NCBI GenBank assembly: GCA_963650385.1
Contig: CAVJLL010000002.1
Span: 1-64,000, forward strand
Direction: 5' to 3'
DNA: 64,000 bases
From: CAG-791 sp963650385
Lineage (GTDB): Bacteria > Bacillota > Clostridia > Lachnospirales > Lachnospiraceae
Numbering within the stretch: the stretch's first letter is position 1; each line of letters opens with the position of its first letter. Below are positions 9,038-18,755 of the stretch, piece after piece. The notes below the pieces were generated by a model. The model was not told the DNA's origin and did not search any database. It was given only the letters and a program-made list of their open reading frames with translations. Position numbers and translations under genes: made by a program.

Positions 9038-10105
9038 TCAGTCCTGCACCTGCGCAATCAGCATGGTTTCCATCAGGACGGTCCCGATGACCGGGTGGCG
9101 AATTTTAAACCGGTAGCCAAGCCCCAGCTCCTCCAGCATCGGCTTGATCGTATAAAAGTCGGAGGCATTGTGATAAATACTGATCAGGAGCGTCGGCTTC
9201 TGACTGCGTATGGTATCCATCGCTCCCGCCAGAAGGAGCTGCTCCGCCCCCTCTACATCGGTCTTAATCAGCCCGACGTTCAGATGGTTTTCTCTTACAA
9301 AATCGTCCACCGTTGTGACTTCTACCGTTTCCGTCCCGATGTACGGCATCGTGCTCTTGTCCACATAGGCATTGGTTGCACTGACCACCGCGTTGGTCAT
9401 TTCCGCCGTTCCCTTCTCCTTTCCAAGGGCATACCTGCACGGAACCACATTGGACAGTCCGTTCATTTCAATGGTTTTCAGCATATCCCGGTAGTTGCCG
9501 GCGGTTGGTTCAAATGCATATACCTTTTTCTCTGTCAGCTTGGCAAACAAAAGCGCGGAATCCCCGATATAGGCACCGGCATCAATGATGTCCTTATCCG
9601 CCAGCTTCTCCGGATGCTCAATCTCTCCGATCCCGCAGCCGTCTACGAACACACAGGGCTCAAACCGGGGCGTCGGAAGCAGATAGCCGTTGTAGAAATA
9701 GCAGCTCTTCGAAAGCCGGAGAATTTCCTTTTCGAAGTGCTCCTCGATAAAGGAAAGCCGCCTCATCTCCTCCTCCGTAAACGGCGGAAGAAGGTGATCC
9801 TCGGAAGCCTTCAGAAGCTGCAGCCGGCGGATGATCTGGGTTACCTCCCGGATGCTCTCCTCATCCAGTCCCCGGACGAGTGCGAGGAACTTCTCCCTAA
9901 AGAGCGGGTCCTCCTCCTCGGAAACCGGAAAATTCCGGTAATAGCCCTTCTCCACATGCCTGTCCTCCAGACGGTTATTCGCTGCCGGAGCAGCTTCCTG
10001 CCCGTTTGCAGCGGAAAGGGAATTCAGCTTTGCATACAGCTGATTCACCTTCTGAACCAGCGATTCGATTTTCCCGTTCATTTCCAGCATTTCATGTTCA
10101 GTCAT
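9038..10105 (-). CDS. FkbM-family methyltransferase
   Basis: A 355-residue SAM-dependent O-methyltransferase of the FkbM type. The N-terminal 35 residues look like a coiled coil (MNGKIESLVQKVNQLYAKL); the catalytic part starts near 165 with DIIDAGAYIGDSALLF, VYAFEPTAGNYRDM and VGLIKTDVEGAEQLLLAGA, all FkbM hallmarks. The start at 10105 is chosen because GGGAGAG lies six bases upstream; the longer reading would use GTG inside that site. FkbM enzymes methylate hydroxyls of natural products and glycans. In this operon it probably tailors the NRPS product or its sugar, but the substrate cannot be read from the sequence. Confidence 0.88.
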   Translation of the reverse strand: MTEHEMLEMNGKIESLVQKVNQLYAKLNSLSAANGQEAAPAANNRLEDRHVEKGYYRNFPVSEEEDPLFREKFLALVRGLDEESIREVTQIIRRLQLLKASEDHLLPPFTEEEMRRLSFIEEHFEKEILRLSKSCYFYNGYLLPTPRFEPCVFVDGCGIGEIEHPEKLADKDIIDAGAYIGDSALLFAKLTEKKVYAFEPTAGNYRDMLKTIEMNGLSNVVPCRYALGKEKGTAEMTNAVVSATNAYVDKSTMPYIGTETVEVTTVDDFVRENHLNVGLIKTDVEGAEQLLLAGAMDTIRSQKPTLLISIYHNASDFYTIKPMLEELGLGYRFKIRHPVIGTVLMETMLIAQVQD

Positions 10106-10163
10106 CGCATTCTCTCCCACAGAGTCGCTTTACTTTTCCGTCACAAGAGTTCTCTTCGCCGGG

Positions 10164-12734
10164 TCATTTTATGGTGTCCGGTTCAAAAGGTACTTTGTCA
10201 TAGGCACCGGCAAGCCACCGGGAAAGTATCTCATCATACTGTGCAACAACCTCTCCCGTCATATAGAGATCATTGTGAAAGTTTTTGTGGAACTCCAGAA
10301 TGGTGATATTCCTGCAGAGGCTCTTAACCGTTCCGATCTTAACCGCCTGCGTGGTGTCGTCGTAATCCAGTCTTGCATCCAGATAGAGAACCGGCCCCTC
10401 ATATTTCGTATTGGCTTTGATGGTCCGCATCAGATCAAGGACGGCATTCTGCTTTTTAATAATCTGATCCAGCGGCTCGCGGACGGAGGAGTTTCCGTAC
10501 CTCTGGCTGTTCTTCTGCACCATCTGAATATACGGATCCTTTTCCGTGAGAACCGGCAGCTTCTTCCCCGGATACATCAGCTGAATCAGAGAATCTCCCA
10601 GGAAGACGTGTGTCCTGGTATGCGTTTTTTTCTCCCATTCCGCTGCCAGCGAAAGCGCCAGCTGTCCTCCGAAGGAAAATCCGGCAAAGCCCCAGAGCCT
10701 GCACCCTTCCGGAAGCTTTCGTCCCACTTCCTCCAGATAAAAGGCAATCAGCCTGTCGTAGTCGTACTCCTCGCAGACATCCCGGATGTGATCCAGGTAC
10801 GGCTCAATTTCGAGGATATTGAAATACCGGCTCCATTTCTCGCAGACCATGCCCAGGCCGCTTACCGGGATAATGCCGTGAATCAGGACGATGACGTCCT
10901 TTGACGCATCATACTCCTCATAAAACCAGGAGACCTGCTTTTGTGCACTCACAAGATCCCGGATATTCCGGATGCGAAGGACATCCGAAACCGTAATGCC
11001 GGGAGCATATTTTTCGGCCTCCGTGACGAACTGCACCGCCAGGATGGAGTCCATTCCGAGCTTCAGAAGGTCATCCGTCACACCGAAGCGAATATCCGGA
11101 AGGAGCTTTGCTGCCGCCGAAAGAAGCGCCTCTTCGACGTCGTTCTCCGGTGCAGCATTCAGAGTCAGAGCACCAAAATCCGGCACCGGCATGGCCTTTC
11201 TGTCGACCTTTCCGTTGACGTTTCGCGGAAATGCATCCAGTGCAATCCAGTACAGCGGCACCATATAACGCGGGAGTCTCGCAGCCGCATAGGCCGTAAG
11301 CTCTGCGGCCGTCACCGCCTTCTTTTCCCTGTCCGGAATGTAATAGCAGACCAGCATTCCCGCATTGTTCCTCTGTATAACCGCGCAGACCGCGTCCTTC
11401 ACACCGTCAATGGCAACAATGTTGGATTCGATCTCTCCCATCTCCACACGCTGCCCGTTGATCTTGGTCATGTTGTCCTTCCGGCCGCAGTAATAGAACG
11501 TACCGTTCTCATCAAACTGCATCAGATCACCGGATTTATACATCCGGGCGTCGGCAAGGAACGGACAGTCCACAAATTTGGCAGCGGTATCCTCCGGCCG
11601 GTTCCGATACTCCAGTGCAAGCGCATCGTTGACAATGCACAGCTCTCCCGGCGTCCCCGGCTGCGTAATCCGATTGCCATCCTCATCCAGCAAAAACAGC
11701 GTGTTTCCCGGCATCGCTTTTCCCAGAAGATTCCACGGATCGCCGGGCCTGGCCACACGGCCGATGACCGCAGCCGCCTCGGAGGAGCCGTAGATTTCCG
11801 CGATCTGCGCCGAAATCTCCGGGATCTGCTTGGCCTTTTCTCCTGCCGTAATCACGCATCGGATCGGGAGCTTTGCCCCCGGTGCGAACACCACAGAGAT
11901 CATGTTCGGGATCATGAACATCGTCGTGATGTTGTTGTCTATGACCCGTTTCACCGTCACGGACTGATTCAGGAGCTCCTCGTCGCTGAAAATATACAGA
12001 TTGCATCCCACCGTGAGGCCGGAGAAAAGATCATAGGTCGATGCCGCATAGGAAAAGCTCACGATGTTGCCGATGCATTCATCCGGCCCGGGCTTATAGA
12101 AGCTGTGTCTTGCCTCAATGTGGTTGTTGATGTAGTAATACGTGTCAACAACTCCCTTCGGCTTTCCGGTCGAGCCCGAGGTATAGGTTAAAAAGGCAGG
12201 CCTTGAAAAATCAGAACGGTTGATATGCTCCGCCTTTATCGAACCTCTCATCGAATCCGCCGCATTGGCCGCATGCATCGCATGAAAGTCTGCAAGAATG
12301 TCCTCCATGCAGATCAGCGGATATTCTGCGCTCCCTGCAAACGCCGCTGCTGCCTCCCTGGTCGTTACAATGCAGACCGCCTCTGCATCCTGCATAATGA
12401 AATCAAAGCGATCCGACGGGACATCCGGTGATGCATACACGTAGCTGCAGCCGCTCTTCAAAACGCCCAGAAATGCCGCCAGCGCCTCCTTCTTTCTCGG
12501 AAAGAGGACCCCGACATTCCAATATGCCGCAGCGGATGTTCGCGCTTCCCCCTCGTCCTTGCTCTCCGCCTTCGAAATCCCCGGAAGCATTTTGAGAATT
12601 CTGTCCGCCGCAAGGTCCGAAAGCGCGTTCAGCTCCCGATAGGTGATGCTGCCTGTTTCATCCGAAACTGCCTTGTTCTCCGGATACTTCTCCGCTGTTC
12701 TTAAGAACATTTCCACGATTGTTTCTGTCTTCAT
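10164..12734 (-). CDS. NRPS-like protein: adenylation-carrier-thioesterase
   Basis: This 856-residue protein carries an adenylation domain (about 1-500; YTSGSTGKPKG, YGSSEA, KSGDL, NVNGKVDRK), a carrier domain (LGMDSILA near 560) and a C-terminal alpha/beta-hydrolase thioesterase (about 600-856) with VIVLIHGI and the nucleophile elbow GFSFGG. A late HNDLY supplies a candidate catalytic His. A thioesterase normally releases the product, so this is probably the terminal module. The A4 stretch FSYAASTYDLF has Ala where amino-acid-activating domains usually have Asp235, hinting at a substrate without a free alpha-amino group. Carriers and TE appear complete. Confidence 0.88.
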   Translation of the reverse strand: MKTETIVEMFLRTAEKYPENKAVSDETGSITYRELNALSDLAADRILKMLPGISKAESKDEGEARTSAAAYWNVGVLFPRKKEALAAFLGVLKSGCSYVYASPDVPSDRFDFIMQDAEAVCIVTTREAAAAFAGSAEYPLICMEDILADFHAMHAANAADSMRGSIKAEHINRSDFSRPAFLTYTSGSTGKPKGVVDTYYYINNHIEARHSFYKPGPDECIGNIVSFSYAASTYDLFSGLTVGCNLYIFSDEELLNQSVTVKRVIDNNITTMFMIPNMISVVFAPGAKLPIRCVITAGEKAKQIPEISAQIAEIYGSSEAAAVIGRVARPGDPWNLLGKAMPGNTLFLLDEDGNRITQPGTPGELCIVNDALALEYRNRPEDTAAKFVDCPFLADARMYKSGDLMQFDENGTFYYCGRKDNMTKINGQRVEMGEIESNIVAIDGVKDAVCAVIQRNNAGMLVCYYIPDREKKAVTAAELTAYAAARLPRYMVPLYWIALDAFPRNVNGKVDRKAMPVPDFGALTLNAAPENDVEEALLSAAAKLLPDIRFGVTDDLLKLGMDSILAVQFVTEAEKYAPGITVSDVLRIRNIRDLVSAQKQVSWFYEEYDASKDVIVLIHGIIPVSGLGMVCEKWSRYFNILEIEPYLDHIRDVCEEYDYDRLIAFYLEEVGRKLPEGCRLWGFAGFSFGGQLALSLAAEWEKKTHTRTHVFLGDSLIQLMYPGKKLPVLTEKDPYIQMVQKNSQRYGNSSVREPLDQIIKKQNAVLDLMRTIKANTKYEGPVLYLDARLDYDDTTQAVKIGTVKSLCRNITILEFHKNFHNDLYMTGEVVAQYDEILSRWLAGAYDKVPFEPDTIK

Positions 12735-12773
12735 CTGGTTCCTCGCTTTCCGGCCGATGCACCGGTGCCTTTG

Positions 12774-15700
12774 TCACTTTGCCGCCGCTGCCGCGTCCCT
12801 TCGCAATACCGCTTCCCCGCAGCTTTCCTTCAGGCGCCTGTGCACAGCGTCCGTCATCCTGTAAAACGGTTCCTCCAGGAGCTTTGCCGCGTTGAAATGG
12901 AAATATATGTTCAGTACCCCGTCCTTTTTAGCAATAAAGTTTCCCATGAACATCTTTTCATAATCCAGCTCCGTGCGCTTTTGAACGCTCTCATCCGCCG
13001 AAATGTCCGGGAAAACCTCTGAGATCAGAAACGGTGCCAGCTTCGGCGGCATGTCCAGACCGAAAGCCTTCTTCCATATGATCGGGAGCGGGACAAAGCT
13101 GCTCTGCTCCGCCAGAAGATTGCCGTTCTGAAAGCTGCGGACCGTATCCTCTCTGCGGATCACCACCGGTACGTATTCAATAAAGCAGCCGACTGCGCGG
13201 TCCATTCCGCTTACCGGCACACCTCTGCCGAAGGTCAGAATCTGCATGATCAGAGCATCCTTCTCCAGCACCTCCAGAAGCGCCTGCCCGTAGGTAAACA
13301 TCAGATAGCCAACGGGTGAAACCCCTTCTTCCAGACTTTTCGCATAGAGATTCCCGGTCCCTTTCTCACCCAGAGATATGGTTATTCCCTTAAAGACCGG
13401 TTCCGGCTCTTCCCCGCCCTCTGCCGTCCCGATCTCCGGAAGGGCTGAGAACTCCGCGCCTTTCAGGTACTGTGTGTAGAAGCCGATGGCCTTTCCGATA
13501 TTCTCTTTTTTACCGATGTAGGACAGAAACTCCCGGTAACAGTCCTCCCGATCGTCCAGCTGCCTGCAGACGAGCTCCCGGATCAGGATGTTCATGCTCG
13601 TGCCGTCAATGGACGCATGATTTCCGGTAAAGACAATCACACCGGCATCCTCTCTTATCCGAAAATACGCTGCCTCAAATGCATAAACTCTCTTACTGCC
13701 GGCCATCGTCTGCAGCAGCATTTTTTTGAAATTCTCAATGTAAGCCTTCTGCCTGCTGCCGGGCTCCTCCGTCCCTTCGGACTCATCCTGCATGTCCCGA
13801 AGATCCGCATAATCCACCAGACAGAAGATGGCTTTTTCCTCCGGCACATCGGATCCTTCTGCCGCATCCTTTACCGAAGCGAAATGCACATCCGCCATTT
13901 CGCGGATTACCTGACCCGGCATGCCGTTTTCAAAGGAGACCTGCATGCGCAGTGCCGGATGCTTTTTCAGCAGCGTATGAATCCGGGCGTCAAATTCCTC
14001 CTCGGTATAGACCGCCGACGTCAGAATGTCTTCTGTAACATACAGTCCGCGCGTTTTTTTATTAAAATCAATGTCTGTTCCCCAGTAAATCTGAATGCCC
14101 GTAGCAGGATAACGGTCGGCTGCATCCGTATCCTCGATTCCCTGCGCCTTCTGAAGGAGGCCTGCCAGATCCCGCAGCACCGGATTGGCAAACATCTCCC
14201 CCACCGTAACCGTCAGTCCGGCCTCTCGCAGCTCACTGATGATGCGGAAGGCCATCAGCGAATCCATGCCCAGCCGGAACAGATTGTCCTCCGGAAGGGC
14301 CCGGTCTCCTGTTACGGATGAAACAATCTTGCACAAAAGCTCTGTATGTTCCGGATTTCCCCCTGCGTATGCTCCCTCCCATGCCTTTTCCGGAAGATAG
14401 ATCCGCTGTTCCAGCTCTTTATAATCTCTCTTCCCGTTTGCGTTCAGCGGAAGGCGATCGAGCTGCGTCATGCCGACCGGAATCAGGCTGACCGGCAGGT
14501 AATCTGCAAGGAACTCCCGGAGCTTTCCGACATCAATTTTCTCGCCGTCTGCACTCACATAAAATGCAGACAGAATCTCTGTTCCCTTCTCCGTCCGGTT
14601 GATCACGACCGCACACTCTCGAACTGCGGGAAACCGACAGACATTCTGTTCGATATCCGCCAGCTCTACCCGCATTCCGTGGTACTTGACCATCCGGTCT
14701 CTGCGGCCCCTGAGCACAATGGTCCCATCCGCATTCCGGATGCCGATGTCTCCCGTGCAGAAGTAACGGACGCCATCCTTTAAAACGGTGCGTGCCTCTG
14801 CATCCACATAGCCTTTGAACTGGTGCCCGGAAAAAACCGCAATTTCGCCCGGTTCTCCCTCACCGACCGTCTCCCCGTTTTCATCCGCAAGTATCACCTC
14901 GGTATCCGGCATCTGCCGCATACCGCCGGCATCCAGCCGTTCATCCCGGCAGGACAGCAGCGCGCATTCCGTCGAGCCATAGGCATTGATAATACGCAAT
15001 GCCGGATCTGCCTGTTCAATCAGCCGGCTTCGAACCCGATCCGGCGTGCATTCTCCTGCAAGAATCAGTACCCGAAGAGACTTAAACTGCCTGCAGAAGT
15101 CCTCCGACTTCAGGTAGCTCTCCGCCTGCGACGGCGTCAGGAAAATGCAGGTGCCCGGATAGCTTTCGATTGCGTTCCCGACGCTGCGGTCGGAATTCTG
15201 CTCCTCCTGCGTCAGGATGACAACCCTCTTCCCGTAGAACAATGCCGCAGCAGCCTCAAAAATGTACATGCTCAAGAAATTAATGCTGGTCTTGGCAATG
15301 ACTGTTTCAAAACCGCCGCATGCAACTCCTGCCTTCTCTATGTCCAACGGGAATTGTACGAGAAGCCGCAGAACGCTCTCCTGCGTATGCAGGACCCCTT
15401 TGGGCTTTCCTGTGGAGCCGGATGTGAACAGAATGAGTGCCGTATCCTCCGGCCGGGCATATACAGTGCCTGTCTCGCTGCAGGCATCCCCCGGAAGATG
15501 CTTCTCCCGGAGAAGAACGTCATATTCCTCCTCCGTGATGGTAAGGTCTGCAGAAACCTGATGATAGATGTCCTCCACCCGTTTCGGCGGCATATCCTCC
15601 GGAATCGGCAGCAGCGCTGCGCCGGACTTTACGACGCCGTACAGGGCAAGGAACAGCCTTTCCGTCCTCTTCATGCGCAGCACCACGGTTTTTCCGGCAT

Positions 15701-15899
15701 GAATTCCTCTCCCTGCAAGGGCTGCAGCAATGCGGTCTGTTGCCGCTTCGTATTCCGCAAAGGAAACCTTTCTTTCTCCGCATACAAAAGCAATCCGCTC
15801 CGGTTCCCCTGCATTCCATTCCCCGCAGGCAAGCACCGCCTGCTGCCAGGTTTTCTTATCAAGAATCTGCTCTTCAAGAACCAACTCTTCGTCATTCAT
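12774..15899 (-). CDS. NRPS-like protein: adenylation-carrier-condensation
   Basis: A 1041-residue protein with the same A-PCP-C plan as the gene at 4678-7647. The adenylation domain (about 1-520) has LFTSGSTGKPKG, YGSTEC, CTGDIG and NANGKRDYK. The carrier has LGMDSLMA near 565, and the condensation domain (about 600-1041) has NHASIDG, keeping the catalytic His. Its start overlaps the stop of the upstream ligase gene by ATGA, so the two are translationally coupled. At the Asp235 position the motif LSMYIFEAAAALFYG gives Ser. The product probably passes its acyl unit to another carrier, possibly those of the gene at 20776-22167; this is inference. Confidence 0.87.
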   Translation of the reverse strand: MNDEELVLEEQILDKKTWQQAVLACGEWNAGEPERIAFVCGERKVSFAEYEAATDRIAAALAGRGIHAGKTVVLRMKRTERLFLALYGVVKSGAALLPIPEDMPPKRVEDIYHQVSADLTITEEEYDVLLREKHLPGDACSETGTVYARPEDTALILFTSGSTGKPKGVLHTQESVLRLLVQFPLDIEKAGVACGGFETVIAKTSINFLSMYIFEAAAALFYGKRVVILTQEEQNSDRSVGNAIESYPGTCIFLTPSQAESYLKSEDFCRQFKSLRVLILAGECTPDRVRSRLIEQADPALRIINAYGSTECALLSCRDERLDAGGMRQMPDTEVILADENGETVGEGEPGEIAVFSGHQFKGYVDAEARTVLKDGVRYFCTGDIGIRNADGTIVLRGRRDRMVKYHGMRVELADIEQNVCRFPAVRECAVVINRTEKGTEILSAFYVSADGEKIDVGKLREFLADYLPVSLIPVGMTQLDRLPLNANGKRDYKELEQRIYLPEKAWEGAYAGGNPEHTELLCKIVSSVTGDRALPEDNLFRLGMDSLMAFRIISELREAGLTVTVGEMFANPVLRDLAGLLQKAQGIEDTDAADRYPATGIQIYWGTDIDFNKKTRGLYVTEDILTSAVYTEEEFDARIHTLLKKHPALRMQVSFENGMPGQVIREMADVHFASVKDAAEGSDVPEEKAIFCLVDYADLRDMQDESEGTEEPGSRQKAYIENFKKMLLQTMAGSKRVYAFEAAYFRIREDAGVIVFTGNHASIDGTSMNILIRELVCRQLDDREDCYREFLSYIGKKENIGKAIGFYTQYLKGAEFSALPEIGTAEGGEEPEPVFKGITISLGEKGTGNLYAKSLEEGVSPVGYLMFTYGQALLEVLEKDALIMQILTFGRGVPVSGMDRAVGCFIEYVPVVIRREDTVRSFQNGNLLAEQSSFVPLPIIWKKAFGLDMPPKLAPFLISEVFPDISADESVQKRTELDYEKMFMGNFIAKKDGVLNIYFHFNAAKLLEEPFYRMTDAVHRRLKESCGEAVLRRDAAAAAK

Positions 15900-17452
15900 A
15901 GGTTCGCCTCTGTCTGTTTTTTCTCCGGATTGCCCCGCAGCACCTTCCCGGTTTCCGTCTTGGGAAGCGGATTCTGCTCCACATGGATGATCTGAATCAC
16001 TTTATGATTGGGCTGACCGGCGTTCAGATTTCTGACCGCGCGGATCAGATGCTCCTCGTCCGTGCAGTTGTCCGAATAGACCTTCACGGCCAGCCGGTCA
16101 TTTTCTGCATATACGAGGCATTCCTTCACCTCCGGGATCTGGTACACTCTCTTTTCCAGCTCCTCCGGAATAATGTTCTCCCCATTGGAAAGGATGATAA
16201 TGTTCTTCTTCCGTCCCACCAGGAACAGGAAACGGTCCTCATCCACATAGCCGATGTCTCCGGTATAGAGCTTTCCGTCTCTCAATATGGCCTTTGCTTC
16301 CTCCGGATCCTTATAATAGGTGTAAAAAACGCAGGGCCCTTCCACCACAATCTCGCCGCACCCATTCTCATCCGGATTCTCTGCATAGACGTTCAGGCAG
16401 TCCAGAATATGTCCCACCGATCCCGGCTTCGTGAAAACTCTGCCGTCCTTTTTCACGGAGACCGATACCGCTCCGGCGGTCTCTGTCATGCCGTAATCCG
16501 ATGTCACCTCAATGTCAAATGACAGGAACAGATCCCGGATCTTCTGCGGAAGCGGTGCGCCGCTGGTGCGGATCGCCCGGAGCTTTCCTCCCAGCATTTC
16601 CCGTGCAGTCGTTTTGTCCTTCCCCGCAAGGACGCTGTACAGGAGCATCGCCTGCGCCGGCACCATGAATGCAATTTCCGGCTTCACATAGGCATACTCA
16701 TCAAACAGATATTTCAGTCCGGAGCTTAAATAAACGGTCACCCCCAGCATGAGGGCTCCGCGCAGCTCACACAGCCCCGCAATATGGAAAAGCGGAAGCG
16801 TGATCAGACACTTGCTGCCGCTCTCGGCCATGCCAAGTCCCTGCCACACCGTTCTCTCCAGCACCAGACTTTCCTGACGCAGAACCGCAAGCTTGCGCTT
16901 TCCTCCGGTTCCTGATGTGAACATCATCATGCAGGGCTCCATTTCCATCACAGACTCTTCGAGCCAGTTATCCTCACCGGCATCCAGCGCCTTTTGCCCT
17001 TCCCCTGCAAGCCTCCGGACATCCGCAAGCCGGATCACGTTCCTGCCCGTCAGAGGAACATCATCGTCTGCAAAGCAGACCGACGCATCACATGCGTGCA
17101 GCTTATCCAGGATCACCTCCTGCTGCTCGCTGCCGTCGATCGGCACCACGCAGATTCTGCAGCATATGGCAGTAATGAATACCAGCACCCAGGAATAGCT
17201 CTTGTCTCCGATCAGGGCAGCCGTCTTTCCCTGCAGGCCGCACTGGTAAAGGGCCTCTCCCAGCGAAACAACATCCCGCATCAGCTCCCGATAGGTAACG
17301 CTCTCCACCTTTTTGGTTTCTTTATTAAGCCATTCCAGTGCAGTTTTATTCGGCACAAGACAGCCGTTTGCAAAAAAGTAATGCCGGAATGTATGCTCCG
17401 CACCGCCTTCCGCCGCCTTCTGATACACCAACAGATCTTTCTGATCTCTCAT
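15896..17452 (-). CDS. Stand-alone AMP-dependent acyl/aryl ligase
   Basis: A 518-residue member of the ANL adenylating family with MFTSGTGGKRK near 180, LPLFHIAGLCEL, YGMTETAG, YTGDIGYVDED, GRKKNIIILSNGENI and the C-terminal lysine loop PKTETGKVLRG. The PLFHIAG and GENI segments are typical of acyl-CoA or fatty/aryl acid ligases rather than amino-acid A domains. It has no carrier of its own and overlaps both neighbours by four bases (ATGA at each end). It may load an acyl starter onto a free carrier or CoA for the assembly line. The P-loop reads SGTGGKRK, a slight departure from SGTTGxPK. Confidence 0.83.
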   Translation of the reverse strand: MRDQKDLLVYQKAAEGGAEHTFRHYFFANGCLVPNKTALEWLNKETKKVESVTYRELMRDVVSLGEALYQCGLQGKTAALIGDKSYSWVLVFITAICCRICVVPIDGSEQQEVILDKLHACDASVCFADDDVPLTGRNVIRLADVRRLAGEGQKALDAGEDNWLEESVMEMEPCMMMFTSGTGGKRKLAVLRQESLVLERTVWQGLGMAESGSKCLITLPLFHIAGLCELRGALMLGVTVYLSSGLKYLFDEYAYVKPEIAFMVPAQAMLLYSVLAGKDKTTAREMLGGKLRAIRTSGAPLPQKIRDLFLSFDIEVTSDYGMTETAGAVSVSVKKDGRVFTKPGSVGHILDCLNVYAENPDENGCGEIVVEGPCVFYTYYKDPEEAKAILRDGKLYTGDIGYVDEDRFLFLVGRKKNIIILSNGENIIPEELEKRVYQIPEVKECLVYAENDRLAVKVYSDNCTDEEHLIRAVRNLNAGQPNHKVIQIIHVEQNPLPKTETGKVLRGNPEKKQTEANL

Positions 17453-18726
17453 TCTGTCCCTTCCATCGGCCCGATCATCGCCTGTATGAACCGGTCCATC
17501 CCGACCGCCTTTGCAAGCGTCAGGTTAATCCTTAACAAAACCACACTGGTCCCGCCGGGCATAACGAACACGGCAGCCGAAAAATATGCATCCTCTTTTT
17601 CAAGAACCTTCCGAAATCCATCGACAAATCCCCTGGCCTGATCCGGCGACAGATGCGAGATATCCTTGCAGAATATGCCGATCGTCCGAAGGCTGACCCT
17701 CAGCTGTGCGCAGGCATTGTATTCCCGGATCAGTCCGCAGATCCTTTCCTCGGCCTCTTCCTTGACAATTCGGGTGTCTGTTTCAAGCTCCCGGCTGACA
17801 TAGGTTTTGTGGCTCTTCATCTGCTCCGGCTTCACATAGGGAATGTACTGCTGGATCTGGGTCATGAGCAGTTTTTTCTTGTCCTCTTCGATATCCGCAT
17901 TCCCGGCTACGGCGCCGAACATTCCCAGCATGCTCCAGATATATCCTCCCGGAGACACGTGATTCTCCAGAGCAAGGCTTACAATTTTCCTCACCGGCTT
18001 CAGATAGTCCTCCGCCGTAAAGCCCTTTTTGCTCATCATGCTCTGGAGCAGCGAATCGCCGTGCTGTACGTATGTGTATGCAGTCGTATTCCCCAGTACG
18101 CAGATCGTCTTCGCCTTCAGAAAGCATTCCAGCGAGAAGAGCACGTCCTCTGTCAGGAGGATATCTTCATCAAACCGAATGCCGTTTTCGGCAATCAGGT
18201 CCCTGCGGATCACCTTGCATGCCAGCATAATCGGTGCTCCGTACAGAAGCCTTCCCATGCTGTCGGCATCGCGCGGCACCATATACCCCGCCTCTTCGGC
18301 CGGGAAATCAAGCGGAAGCGGGACCACGAACACCTCCTCCGTATCCGCCTGGCTCTCTGCCCTTCCGATGACAACATCGATTCCTTCCTTCTCCATCTTG
18401 TTCACTGCTTCCAGAAGGAATGCACCGTTCGCTTCATCGTCATCGTCCAGAAAATACACGTATTTTCCTGCCGCATTCTCAAGCCCGGTATTGCGCGGCG
18501 AGCAGGGATTGGAGACCCGGTCATGCTTCTCAATGATTCTGACATTCGGATGTTCCCGGAATCTTGCCCGCATGGCCTCCGGCGCAATCGTTGTTGTATT
18601 ATGCAGAACAATGATCCACTCCCAGTCCGGAAGAAGCGCCGACAACACCGAACGCTCCGTCCGCTCGAAAAGCTCCATATCTACATTGTGGAAAGGGGTA
18701 ATGATCGAAAGAACCACTTCACTCAT
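17449..18726 (-). CDS. Family 2 glycosyltransferase with C-terminal extension
   Basis: A 425-residue GT-A-fold glycosyltransferase: LSIITPFHNVD at the N terminus, PRNTGLENAAGKYVYFLDDDDE (DXD-like metal site) near 80-100, and ILLTEDVLFSL near 190, as in family 2 enzymes. The last 180 residues have no transmembrane segments and do not match a domain I recognise. Its start is 29 bases after the stop of the C-cNMP gene, and it overlaps the ligase gene by ATGA, so it is part of the NRPS operon. It may glycosylate the peptide product or the Thr/Cys-rich carrier protein; both are inference. Confidence 0.85.
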   Translation of the reverse strand: MSEVVLSIITPFHNVDMELFERTERSVLSALLPDWEWIIVLHNTTTIAPEAMRARFREHPNVRIIEKHDRVSNPCSPRNTGLENAAGKYVYFLDDDDEANGAFLLEAVNKMEKEGIDVVIGRAESQADTEEVFVVPLPLDFPAEEAGYMVPRDADSMGRLLYGAPIMLACKVIRRDLIAENGIRFDEDILLTEDVLFSLECFLKAKTICVLGNTTAYTYVQHGDSLLQSMMSKKGFTAEDYLKPVRKIVSLALENHVSPGGYIWSMLGMFGAVAGNADIEEDKKKLLMTQIQQYIPYVKPEQMKSHKTYVSRELETDTRIVKEEAEERICGLIREYNACAQLRVSLRTIGIFCKDISHLSPDQARGFVDGFRKVLEKEDAYFSAAVFVMPGGTSVVLLRINLTLAKAVGMDRFIQAMIGPMEGTE

Positions 18727-18755
18727 GCCAAGCTCCTTTCATCTTCACGTATGCA

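Noticed and set aside
15896..17452. Stand-alone ligase as a full amino-acid NRPS adenylation domain
   Set aside because: Its PLFHIAG and GENI motifs fit acyl/aryl ligases better and it has no carrier domain.
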